The position numbers were made by a program, and so were the translations under genes. From positions 1,468,001-1,532,000 of the forward strand of contig NC_014410.1 in assembly GCF_000145615.1 (NCBI RefSeq): DNA of 64,000 nucleotides. Reading direction: 5' to 3'. This DNA comes from Thermoanaerobacterium thermosaccharolyticum DSM 571. GTDB lineage: Bacteria > Bacillota > Thermoanaerobacteria > Thermoanaerobacterales > Thermoanaerobacteraceae. Below the pieces are notes generated by a model. That model was not told where the DNA came from and did not search any database. It saw nothing but the letters and a program-made list of their open reading frames with translations. Positions within the stretch are counted from its first letter, which is position 1. Every line of letters starts with the position of its first letter. Positions 9,434-17,320 of this stretch are shown in pieces.

Positions 9434-9476
9434 TGGAGTTGTCAATAAAAGTACAGTCTGAAAACTCACGAAGTAA
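9434..9476 (+). repeat. Second copy of the IS left-end segment
   Basis: This stretch matches 6806-6850 in the same orientation (both begin TGGAGT and share CAGTC and AAAACTCACGAA), with scattered mismatches and one small gap. Here it is not followed by orfA but by the broken end of a radical SAM gene, as if an IS had inserted there and then deleted with part of the gene. Confidence 0.6.
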
Positions 9477-9865
9477 ATTTTTGTATATGAACGAAGCGTG
9501 TTGAAAGTTCATATCTATGAGTAATGTCTGCATCTATACAACAATGAATACATTTTAAATTACATCTATTAGTTAGTTCAAAACCAATTGACTTGATATT
9601 ATTAGATTCAAAAGTATTATTAATAAGCTTTTTATTAAGAAGTCTATTATAAACTTCTGTTATAAATTTTTTATCTTCATTATCTATTATGCAGTTATTT
9701 AATTCCTCAATATCTAATCTATTATTTACAACATATTTAAATATATCATATACTTCCTTTTGATATTCTAATCCATTGTCCACTTTTTCTATTATATATT
9801 ACAACGTTGTTATCATATTCAATGGTATGCGTATAATTACTAAAAACAATTTTTGAAGGGTTCAC
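9466..9865 (-). pseudogene. Truncated, frameshifted radical SAM peptide-maturase remnant
   Basis: A GTG at 9865 with GGAGGGCGG upstream opens a frame beginning MNPSKIVFSNYTHTIEYDNN and running to about 9776. There one extra base in AAAAGGAAG shifts it; the next frame continues EVYDIFKYVVNNRLDIEEL and reaches GFELTNRCNLKCIHCC, the CxxxCxxC iron-sulfur motif of radical SAM enzymes. Homology ends soon after (about 9525) at the IS-like segment, so the SAM barrel and any SPASM domain are gone. The leading ~90 residues resemble the precursor-recognition part of Cys-rich peptide (RiPP) maturases such as CcpM/SCIFF-type enzymes; that subtype is inference. Confidence 0.65.
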
Positions 9866-10225
9866 ATGTACACCGCCCTCCATTTATAATTTTTAATTTT
9901 CTTTTAATATCTCACTCATTCTCAGATTCTCACGATCTTCAAAGAAGCTCTCATTTATATTAATGCTATTTATTTATGAATTTTACATGTGATAAGTAAC
10001 CTAAATAAGCTTCTATTGTTTTTTCCATATTTTGGCTTATGGATTCCACTTAAGCTCATGTGTCATACCCTCCCATGTCTCACAGGATCTTTGTCCTTAA
10101 TTCCTTCGTTCTGCCTTACATGAAGTAGATGTCAGCTATGCTCCCTTTGATATTAAATATTTAATCAATTCTTTAACGAATTGATTTCTCTATTTTCATT
10201 TTACAATGATAAATTTCCAATGTCT
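9866..10225. other. Intergenic stretch without a clear gene
   Basis: About 360 bases hold no convincing gene on either strand. Several very short reading frames exist, including a 20-codon minus-strand one at 9966-10028 and a 29-codon one overlapping it, but none has a recognisable family. It probably held the 5' flank and possibly a precursor-peptide gene of the broken radical SAM locus. Confidence 0.4.
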
Positions 10226-10281
10226 ACTATATCTTTGTATAGTTTTTACATAAAAACCAAAAAACTATACAAAGATATAGT
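10226..10281. terminator. Perfect 22-bp inverted repeat after the GAF-LuxR gene
   Basis: Arms 10226-10247 and 10260-10281 are exact reverse complements around a 12-base loop. The arms begin or end in runs of A/T, so the stem followed by T residues would work as a bidirectional terminator. It starts just after the stop codon of the regulator at 10287. A mobile-element end is an alternative reading. Confidence 0.6.
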
Positions 10282-10286
10282 CTAGT

Positions 10287-11069
10287 TTATTCAATATCTA
10301 TTAAATTTAACTTTGTTGCCTCTACTATTGCTTCTTGAATGCTTTTTACACATAGTTTCTCAATTATTTTCTTCTTATGATATTTTACAGTAACTGGTTT
10401 AATCCCAAGTTCTCTTGATATTGTCAATTCTTTATAGCCTTTTGCAAGCATTATCAATATTTTTATTTGTTTGTCTGTAAAATCTATATTTTTGTTTACT
10501 AGTTCAGAATTCTTTAAACAGTTTTTATATTCATTGGCAATTTTATCTGAAAGCAATTCGACAACCACATTCATTTCTTCTGTCATATCTTTTTCTATCG
10601 TTGAAACATCTAAATATCCTATTATTTTTTCATCTACAATTATTGGAGCAGCAATGCAATGCCATTTTTTTAGAATGTCACAATAATGATACTGGGGTTC
10701 CAAATATACTAATCTTTTTAGTTTCATCGCCATTGATATGGCATTTGTACCTATGGCTTCTTCTTTAAAAGATATGCCAATTGAACAGTCAAAATTGATG
10801 TGACATAGGATTTTCTCATGACACATCGTATCCAAAAGATATCCTTCATCGTCAGTTAATAAAAATATGTATTTATCCTTTAAGCTCCTTAAAATATTGC
10901 CAACAACATTTTTAAATGTCTCAATTAATGTCATATTTTTCTTTAATCTGATTTGCAAATCATTTCCTCTTGAAATTATTGCAGGATGTGCAATCGAACT
11001 TGTAAGCCCTGCTTCTACGCATCTTTTGTATGAATGAAGTATTTCATCATATATTTGCATATTTCCCAT
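10287..11069 (-). CDS. GAF-domain LuxR-type transcriptional regulator
   Basis: A 260-residue regulator. The N-terminal ~180 residues look like the sensory part of AcoR/DhaR-type sigma-54 activators: SYKRCVEAGLTSSIAHPAII, then a GAF-like region with LLTDDEGYLLDTM, IGISFKEEAIGTNAIS and HCIAAPIIVDEKIIGYLDVS. Instead of an AAA+ domain it ends in a LuxR/NarL HTH (about 200-255: FTDKQIKILIMLAKGYKELTISRELGI, then VKYHKKKIIEKL). It should bind DNA in response to a small ligand or redox cue. The ATG at 11069 is chosen for its GGGAG site. It lies upstream of the broken radical SAM locus, its possible former target. Confidence 0.8.
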   Translation of the reverse strand: MGNMQIYDEILHSYKRCVEAGLTSSIAHPAIISRGNDLQIRLKKNMTLIETFKNVVGNILRSLKDKYIFLLTDDEGYLLDTMCHEKILCHINFDCSIGISFKEEAIGTNAISMAMKLKRLVYLEPQYHYCDILKKWHCIAAPIIVDEKIIGYLDVSTIEKDMTEEMNVVVELLSDKIANEYKNCLKNSELVNKNIDFTDKQIKILIMLAKGYKELTISRELGIKPVTVKYHKKKIIEKLCVKSIQEAIVEATKLNLIDIE

Positions 11070-11474
11070 ATAAATCTCCCGTAAAACTTTCAAATTTACT
11101 CTCTCACAATATAAGACAAATTTTTAAAAGATTTGTTACTGTTTTTTATAAAAAAATTTTTATATTTTTTTCATAATTAACAATCAATTGTATCTTTGTG
11201 AACAAGTACACAAATTCCCACACCTTTTCGCAAATATCTAATACTGTGAAAATTCTTTACCTCCTCAAACAGAAAATTCCCCAAACAATAAGTCTGCGGG
11301 AACATAAAACACACTTCAATATTTAATTAAAAATCTTTAAAGCCTTTGATTTCAACATATTTATTCTTACTTTTATTAAACTTGGATTCAGCAGATGAAT
11401 TTACAAAATGTCCAAATAGAGCTATTTAAAGACTAAAAAATGTGAAAAAATTTTTTACAAAAAATATAAAAATA
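11070..11474. other. Non-coding stretch between the GAF-LuxR gene and the IS1380-like remnant
   Basis: Around 400 very AT-rich bases. It should contain the regulator's promoter, but I could not single out one convincing -35/-10 pair. No ORF with a credible ribosome-binding site was seen. Confidence 0.4.
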
Positions 11475-11547
11475 TATGGAAATTCTCCTTTTTCTGATAA
11501 AATTTAAGTGTCAAACAAAAAAATTAACAGAAAGGAGAATCTCCATA
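11475..11547 (+). promoter_or_regulatory. Long hairpin hiding the transposase ribosome-binding site
   Basis: 11475-11496 and 11528-11547 form a nearly complete stem of about 19 pairs around a 31-base loop. The 3' arm contains AAAGGAGAAT, the Shine-Dalgarno of the transposase start at 11550. Such stems commonly block translation of read-through transcripts in insertion sequences. Confidence 0.5.
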
Positions 11548-11549
11548 AT

Positions 11550-11965
11550 ATGGGTTTAACACTTAATCTTACAAGAGAAAAGGGGTTTTTAAAATATATT
11601 TTACCAACAATTTTTGACAATTTTACAGTATCAAATAATGTAACCTTCACATATATACAAGCATTCAAAGAAAAAATCGGCTTTGATAAAATTCTTTCAA
11701 GTATATTATCCTTTAAAAAAGCGCCAAATGCTGTCTTTCAGCCAGCCGAAGTTATTGACTTTATGACTGATTCTGTAATTCAAGGAAATACTCGCTTTCT
11801 TCACATGGACCAATTGAGATATGATAATGCGTACACAAAAATTAAATGACATAAAGTCCCCAGCAAAAAAGTATGCAGAGACTTAATTAAAGCCATTCCT
11901 AAAAGTTCTCTTGAAGAATTAAGACTTATAAACAAACCTTTGCTTTCATTGCAATCAAGCTGTAA
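11550..11965 (+). pseudogene. IS1380-like transposase, N-terminal remnant with an in-frame stop
   Basis: From ATG 11550 the frame begins MGLTLNLTREKGFLKYILPT and runs to TKIK, where a TGA (11847-11849) interrupts it. The same frame continues HKVPSKKVCRDLIKAIPKS and SLEELRLINKPLLSLQSS until about 11965, matching the N-terminal third of IS1380-type DDE transposases. The catalytic part is absent, and the sequence then runs into the end of the ABC-transporter gene. The TGA could be a single GGA-to-TGA change. Family assignment is from memory of the pattern. Confidence 0.6.
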
Positions 11966-11975
11966 AAATACCCTC

Positions 11976-12653
11976 CTAATTGTTCAAGTAGCTTAGAATC
12001 TTGCCATCTTGTATTGTTATGCATACATCTGCTGATGCTGCTATATCTTTATTATGAGTTACCATAATCAAAGTCTGTCCAAATTTTTCTACACAGAGTT
12101 TAAAGAATTTCATCACTTCATCCGCTGTTTTACTGTCTAAATTACCTGTTGGTTCATCTGCAAATATTATATCTGGTTTGTTTGATAGTGCCCTTGCTAT
12201 TGCTACTCTTTGCTGCTGTCCTCCTGAGAGTTCATTTGGAAAGCTTTTTATCTTGCTCTCTAGTCCTAAAATTTCTATTATTTCCGATATGTAGTCCTTA
12301 TCTATTTTTTTATTATCTAATGATACTGGCAATGTTATATTTTCATACACGTCTATAACTGGTATAAGGTTAAAGCTTTGAAATACAAATCCGAAGTTTC
12401 GCCTTCTCAGTATCGAAAGTTTTTCTTCTGATAGATTAAATATATTCTCACCATTTAATAATACTTCACCTGATGTAGGCACATCTAGTCCTGCCATGCA
12501 GTGAAGCAGCGTACTCTTACCTGAACCGCTGGGGCCTATTATAGTAGTGAATTTTCCCTTTTCTATAGAAACTGATACTTCCTTTAAAGCCTCTACTTTA
12601 TTGTCACCTTTACCGTATATCTTAGTCAATTTTACTGTCTCTAATATGCTCAT
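11976..12653 (-). CDS. ABC transporter ATP-binding protein (MacB/LolD/FtsE type)
   Basis: A 225-residue ATPase. Walker A is GPSGSGKST (about residue 38), the Q-loop lies in [10 protein letters not shown], the signature is [15 protein letters not shown], and Walker B is [14 protein letters not shown] with a following H-loop (VTHN). It pairs with the FtsX-type permease 17 bases upstream, forming a mechanotransmission-type exporter rather than an importer. The ATG at 12653 has AGGTGGAG before it. Such pairs often export peptides or lipids or respond to antimicrobial peptides. The operon sits under an ECF-type promoter at 15291-15316. Confidence 0.93.
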   Translation of the reverse strand: MSILETVKLTKIYGKGDNKVEALKEVSVSIEKGKFTTIIGPSGSGKSTLLHCMAGLDVPTSGEVLLNGENIFNLSEEKLSILRRRNFGFVFQSFNLIPVIDVYENITLPVSLDNKKIDKDYISEIIEILGLESKIKSFPNELSGGQQQRVAIARALSNKPDIIFADEPTGNLDSKTADEVMKFFKLCVEKFGQTLIMVTHNKDIAASADVCITIQDGKILSYLNN

Positions 12654-12670
12654 AATCTCCACCTCATCTT

Positions 12671-15238
12671 TTATTCGGTTATATTTAAGCCTTCTACTAT
12701 ATTAAGCTTTTCTACTTTCTTTGCAGATACATAAGATGACAATATGCATATAACTATAACTATAGCACTGTACAATAGTATTGGTATAACCGGAAATTTA
12801 AATTGAGGCAAATGAGTAGCACCAAATCCATGGCTATAGTCTTCATTTAGCATTTTATAAAATCTATAAACTCTATATCCACCTATTAAAGCCGCTATTA
12901 TGCTGCTTAAAAGGCCATAAATAATCGATTCTTTTATTATCATGCTTTTAAGCTGCTTGACTGTCATGCCTATTGCTCTAAGTGTGGAAAACTCATTTGT
13001 ACGTATCAATAAGTTGGTTTTTAGCGTATTATATACATTCATGCCTGCTATTAGCAGTATTAGTGATACAATCAAAAAATCGGATTTTAATTTTCGAGTA
13101 CCAAAGTTTTTATATGTCTCAATATAGCTTAGCTTACTTTCCATTTCTGCAAATGGCTTATTCTCTAAAATCTTGTTTATTCTATTATACACATAAGTAT
13201 CCTTTCCCGGTTTAGACTGCACACTGATCTGTTCATATGTACTTTTCCCTGAAATGGTCATTAAGTATTTCTGAGGAAGTATTACCTCCATATACCTTCC
13301 TCGCGTACTATCCCCTCTAAATATCCATTCCTGTTTTAGTAGTGCACCTACTCTGACATTTTGCTCTTCATATGTTATCTTATCACCTTTGGCAACAGGA
13401 ATCCTTATGGTTATGATATCACCTACATTTAAATCTTTTCTAATTCCTTCGAGCTTATGGTTATTTAAAATATCATAATAATAGTTATACACAACTGCAT
13501 TTGGATATTTATCTGATGAATTATTCAGTGATGACATGTACCCTTTATCTATATACTTCTTAAATCCCTGCAACTGATCATCATCATAGCCTTTTACTTC
13601 TATCGTTGTTTCCACATTTTTATTTGTATTTGAAATTCCATTGTACTTTTTAAAGTCATTATCTAAATCATTTACATCAGATTCTAAAAACCCTATCATA
13701 GATACTTTTGTACCTACTTTTTTCACTCCTTCTATCTGAGATATGGCTTTTACATCATCATTTGTATAACCTGTAAAATAAGGTTCTGTATTTGTACCAA
13801 ATGATAGTTTAAAATCATTATCCTGCATGTTAGTAATTGTAATAGACATTGCACTAATTAAACTTTCCTTATTAACAACTGCGATATCATTTATAAATAA
13901 ATATCCTGCCATTGCTACTGATACAACTATTATTATAGTCCTCCACTTATTTCTCCACACATTTTTATATGCCATCTCACCTGTTATACCAGATATCTTT
14001 TTTATAAACTTATGGTATCCTCTATTTCTTTGCTTTCCACCTGATCTATCGCTCTTTCTCATAGCTTCTATTGGTGATATCATGCCTGATATCCATATCG
14101 GTATTATGCTTGAAACTATGACAGTTAAGGCTCCAACTTTTACAGCATTCCATACGTTTTTCATGCTTATGTATACTGATGATTCTGATACATCTATATT
14201 AGTAGATACAAAGCTATACAGTTTAATTCCAAAGTAGGAAAATGCAATTCCCATCAAAAGACCAAGAACTAATCCAATGATGAGAATAAATAAGCTTTGA
14301 AATCCTATTATCAGTCTCACTTGTTTCTTTGACGACCCTATAGCCCTCATCATACCTATTTGTTTTATCATGTCTATTAAAGATATGTTAAACATGTTAT
14401 ATATAAGAAGAATCGCTGTAATTACTATCAATATATTAAACTGATATGTAAAAGCATTTGTGCTTTGAGCACTAAAATCATTAAGGGCTGCTATTAGCTG
14501 GCTATTTACTTCATAGTCCTGTCTCCCTATATTGTACCTTTCTCTTATTTGATTTAATTTTCCCGACAGGTTTGCATTTGATTTTAGCTTAACAATTTCC
14601 TCATATGTTATAAGATTGTCAGGCAATACATTATTTTCGCCTTCTTTAAAGTATGTAAATCCTCTCAGTGAATAGTACCCCTCATAATATTGTTTGGGCT
14701 TATCTAATATCCCCACCAATTTGAAGGACTTGTTTTCCATGTATATTTGGTTCAGGCCGTTTTCATCTTTATATTCCCTTTTGATTTTAAAATTTATTGT
14801 CTCACCCAGCTTTTCTTTAAGTCCCATCTTTTTTAAAGCCTGTGATTCTAATACTATTTCTCCTTGTTTATTAGGTAAATGTCCTTTTATAAGAGTGTAT
14901 CCACTCATTTCTATGTAGTCTTTGTCTGTTGAATTTAATATCATTGAAATACCATTATCAGTAACAAGATTTCCTAGATTAGCTGCTACTGCAGATTTAC
15001 TTACGTCTTTATCATTTTTTATTTTCTCAGTCAAGTCTTTATTTAGATTAGTAAATATGCCCTGATATGTTCCATACATTTTGTAAATATTAGCAAGCTG
15101 GTTTCTGCTCTGGCTTTCAAATATAACGTTAGTACCAAATACAAGCATTACTGCCAAGGCGACACCTAATACTAAAGCAATCGTCCTTCCTCTTTGTTTT
15201 TTCAGATATGCTAATGCTAAATGTATATATACCTTCAT
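12671..15238 (-). CDS. FtsX-family ABC transporter permease
   Basis: An 855-residue inner-membrane permease with the duplicated layout of large MacB-like permeases. One membrane segment near residues 18-38 is followed by an extracellular domain, three segments (about 265-395) and a cytoplasmic stretch (MISPIEAMRKSDRSGGK). A second copy follows: a segment near 435-455, an extracellular domain, then three C-terminal segments. The ATG at 15238 fits AGGGG upstream; a TTG three codons earlier directly abuts that site. The cognate ATPase follows. Substrate unknown. The ECF promoter upstream ties it to the sigma factor at 16585-17097. Confidence 0.9.
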   Translation of the reverse strand: MKVYIHLALAYLKKQRGRTIALVLGVALAVMLVFGTNVIFESQSRNQLANIYKMYGTYQGIFTNLNKDLTEKIKNDKDVSKSAVAANLGNLVTDNGISMILNSTDKDYIEMSGYTLIKGHLPNKQGEIVLESQALKKMGLKEKLGETINFKIKREYKDENGLNQIYMENKSFKLVGILDKPKQYYEGYYSLRGFTYFKEGENNVLPDNLITYEEIVKLKSNANLSGKLNQIRERYNIGRQDYEVNSQLIAALNDFSAQSTNAFTYQFNILIVITAILLIYNMFNISLIDMIKQIGMMRAIGSSKKQVRLIIGFQSLFILIIGLVLGLLMGIAFSYFGIKLYSFVSTNIDVSESSVYISMKNVWNAVKVGALTVIVSSIIPIWISGMISPIEAMRKSDRSGGKQRNRGYHKFIKKISGITGEMAYKNVWRNKWRTIIIVVSVAMAGYLFINDIAVVNKESLISAMSITITNMQDNDFKLSFGTNTEPYFTGYTNDDVKAISQIEGVKKVGTKVSMIGFLESDVNDLDNDFKKYNGISNTNKNVETTIEVKGYDDDQLQGFKKYIDKGYMSSLNNSSDKYPNAVVYNYYYDILNNHKLEGIRKDLNVGDIITIRIPVAKGDKITYEEQNVRVGALLKQEWIFRGDSTRGRYMEVILPQKYLMTISGKSTYEQISVQSKPGKDTYVYNRINKILENKPFAEMESKLSYIETYKNFGTRKLKSDFLIVSLILLIAGMNVYNTLKTNLLIRTNEFSTLRAIGMTVKQLKSMIIKESIIYGLLSSIIAALIGGYRVYRFYKMLNEDYSHGFGATHLPQFKFPVIPILLYSAIVIVICILSSYVSAKKVEKLNIVEGLNITE

Positions 15239-15290
15239 TTCTATCAACCCCTGTTTTTATATAGTTCCTGCATAACCTCCTGTATATAAA

Positions 15291-15316
15291 GACGTTTAAG
15301 TCATAAGAATGACTCA
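15291..15316 (-). promoter_or_regulatory. ECF-type promoter of the ABC exporter operon
   Basis: On the minus strand TGAGTC (15311-15316), 16 bases, then CGTC (15291-15294) followed by TTT. This matches the TGAAAC-N16-CGTC pattern of Bacillus SigM/SigW-like ECF factors and the element at 17133-17158, including the preceding TGTG. It lies about 55 bases upstream of the permease start. Confidence 0.75.
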
Positions 15317-15404
15317 CACACATACCATATTGATTCACCACAAAATCCCGTGCTGCAAAATATAGAATTGCACTAATTTTTATAAAGAATCCTTTCAGTA
15401 TTAA

Positions 15405-16592
15405 TCAATAAACACTTGACTCTGACAGAGTAATATCAATATTTCTGTACTTTGATTTTAAGTCATCTATTGTAGGTTTTAGTTCACCATGTACGAAATT
15501 TGTAGAAATTTTTATAAGTATTTTATCGCCTTTTTTAAACTCTTCTATATAAACTACTTTAGTGTAATCTTCATTGTAATAGCACAATTGAATAGAGTGA
15601 TTATAAGGATTAGATGGATTAGGATCTTTTTTGTATTTCCATGCATTGAAGAATTTTAAGCCTGTGGGAAGTTTATCAGGTATAATTAAATCAAAATCTG
15701 ATGCTTTTTTAGCATCTTCTATTGAGTTAAATATATACATGTTGTCAAAAGTATTATATACATATACATCTTTTGGCAAATTTGGCTTTAAATCATCCTT
15801 ATTTACTAATGTATTGAAATCTATATTATATGTTACTATTTTTTTGACATCTCCGTTTAGTTCTTCATGTTTAACTATAAAATTTGTCTTTTTGTCAATC
15901 CAGTATGTGTCTGTTTTTATTCTAACTTTTGCTTTACTTTTTTTTATTTCTGTCTCAACTTTAATTACATTAGTATCGATACCGTCTAAATTTTCACTTC
16001 CAACCAGTTTATAATTACCATATTTATATATATCATCCACTTGCGATTTTAGTTCCAACACAGGTGATGCCAATGGATTAGTCCATTTTAAAACACCTTT
16101 TTTCAATTTTTTATCATAGTTCAGTGTCTTAGTGCCATCAGCAATCAATATTTGATCACACCCCTCCATTCGATAGCTTAATGGCCCTGCATATATTTCT
16201 TTCCAGAACTCCTTTTTTATCACTTTATTATTTTTTATATTTGTCTCTACTATGCTTGTATCAAGTACTATGGTTTTCACACTATTATAGGTCTTCTGCA
16301 TTGCATAAACGATGTTATAAGATGGTGATAAGGTACCATCTCCGATTTTGGTGCCTACTAAAGGTAAATTAAATAATTGTATTGATGTGAAAAATATCAA
16401 GGTGGCAGCAATAAGCGATGACTTCCTCTTTCTTTTAGCTTTGATGCTTTTTATCACATCTTTGTCTTTATAATACGTGTCTTTTAAATCTTTTAAATTT
16501 TTTAGCAGTGATATCATTTCTTCATCATCAAAAGCCGATTTACTGTTAATATTTAATTCATCAATAAGCCTATTAAGGTCATCACTATTCAT
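15405..16592 (-). CDS. Membrane-anchored anti-sigma factor with LolA-like domain
   Basis: A 395-residue protein. A cytoplasmic N-terminus (about 1-53) with a basic KAKRKRKSS stop is followed by one membrane helix (about 54-76: SSLIAATLIFFTSIQLFNL). The outside part first resembles the LolA/RseB-like sensor fold (about 95-265: YNIVYAMQKTYNSVKTI, YWIDKKTNFIVKHEE) and then a DUF4367-like end. By position it should bind and silence the sigma factor and release it on envelope signals. The ATG overlaps the sigma stop by eight bases, indicating coupling. No HxxxCxxC zinc motif is visible, so it is not a ZAS-type anti-sigma. Confidence 0.8.
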   Translation of the reverse strand: MNSDDLNRLIDELNINSKSAFDDEEMISLLKNLKDLKDTYYKDKDVIKSIKAKRKRKSSLIAATLIFFTSIQLFNLPLVGTKIGDGTLSPSYNIVYAMQKTYNSVKTIVLDTSIVETNIKNNKVIKKEFWKEIYAGPLSYRMEGCDQILIADGTKTLNYDKKLKKGVLKWTNPLASPVLELKSQVDDIYKYGNYKLVGSENLDGIDTNVIKVETEIKKSKAKVRIKTDTYWIDKKTNFIVKHEELNGDVKKIVTYNIDFNTLVNKDDLKPNLPKDVYVYNTFDNMYIFNSIEDAKKASDFDLIIPDKLPTGLKFFNAWKYKKDPNPSNPYNHSIQLCYYNEDYTKVVYIEEFKKGDKILIKISTNFVHGELKPTIDDLKSKYRNIDITLSESSVY

Positions 16593-17097
16593 TTCGCAAT
16601 GCCTCCTTTTTCATCAATTCACGCAATTTAATTATTGCTCTATACTGAATATTTTTTATGCTTGATGTACTCTTGCCCAATATCTTTGCGCAATCTTTTA
16701 GGCTGAGACCTTCTATAATGCGAAGTTCTGTAACTGTTCTATATTTTTCAGGCAAAGACAATAGGCAAGAATAAAGACGATCTTTCTCTTCAAGATTTAC
16801 AACATATTCTTCTAACATTACGTTATCAGAAAACATCTCCACATTCATTTCATTAAAATGTATATCACTTATTTTCTTTTCCCTGTATTTATCTATCATA
16901 ATATTCTTAGCAATGCTTTTTAAATAAGGCAAAAAGGATTTTTTATCCCGCACGTTTTCAAAATTTTTAATTGCCCTCAAATATGTTTCTTGAACAATAT
17001 CATTTGTATCATCCACATCATTCACTCTATAATAGACGTATTTAAATAATAACGGCCACGTTCTATCGCATAAATATTCAAGATCTGGATAATCCAT
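16585..17097 (-). CDS. ECF (extracytoplasmic function) RNA polymerase sigma factor
   Basis: A 170-residue group 4 sigma factor. Region 2 is at about residues 18-85 (DIVQETYLRAIKNFENV, then SFLPYLKSIAKNIMIDKYREK) and region 4 at about 110-165 (LPEKYRTVTELRIIEGLSL, then GKSTSSIKNIQYRAIIKLRE). Regions 1 and 3 are absent. The ATG at 17097 has GAGG upstream. Co-transcribed with the overlapping anti-sigma gene. The promoter element at 17133-17158 fits autoregulation. It was probably acquired with the accessory block. Confidence 0.93.
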   Translation of the reverse strand: MDYPDLEYLCDRTWPLLFKYVYYRVNDVDDTNDIVQETYLRAIKNFENVRDKKSFLPYLKSIAKNIMIDKYREKKISDIHFNEMNVEMFSDNVMLEEYVVNLEEKDRLYSCLLSLPEKYRTVTELRIIEGLSLKDCAKILGKSTSSIKNIQYRAIIKLRELMKKEALRNE

Positions 17098-17132
17098 TTT
17101 AACCTCACACATAAACTGCATCTATAATAAAA

Positions 17133-17158
17133 GACGTAAAAATTATAAAAAGGTCTCA
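17133..17158 (-). promoter_or_regulatory. ECF-type autoregulatory promoter of the sigma/anti-sigma operon
   Basis: On the minus strand TGAGAC (17153-17158), a 16-base spacer and CGTC (17133-17136) followed by TTTT, about 35 bases before the sigma start. It shares TGTGTGAG and CGTCTTT with the element in front of the ABC exporter. Confidence 0.78.
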
Positions 17159-17276
17159 CACAAATATTTATGTAATACAAAATGTCAACTTAAAAAAAAG
17201 ATACTGTCGAGAATTTTATTAATTGATTGCGTCATACTTGTTTTACATATTAAATAAACGCTCTAACAATAGTAAC

Positions 17277-17300
17277 TAAGCCAGGTGAAAACCTGGCTTA
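17277..17300 (-). terminator. Hairpin downstream of ftsY
   Basis: Ten-base arms (TAAGCCAGGT and ACCTGGCTTA) flank GAAA, about 20 bases after the ftsY stop. The T-tract on the minus strand is weak, so it may be an inefficient terminator or an RNA-stabilising end. Confidence 0.6.
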
Positions 17301-17320
17301 TAATCTTTCATTTGATAAGA

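Noticed and set aside
9966-10028. Reverse-transcriptase fragment (retron or DGR)
   Set aside because: Only about ten residues resemble an RT tail; no YxDD core or template repeats were seen nearby.
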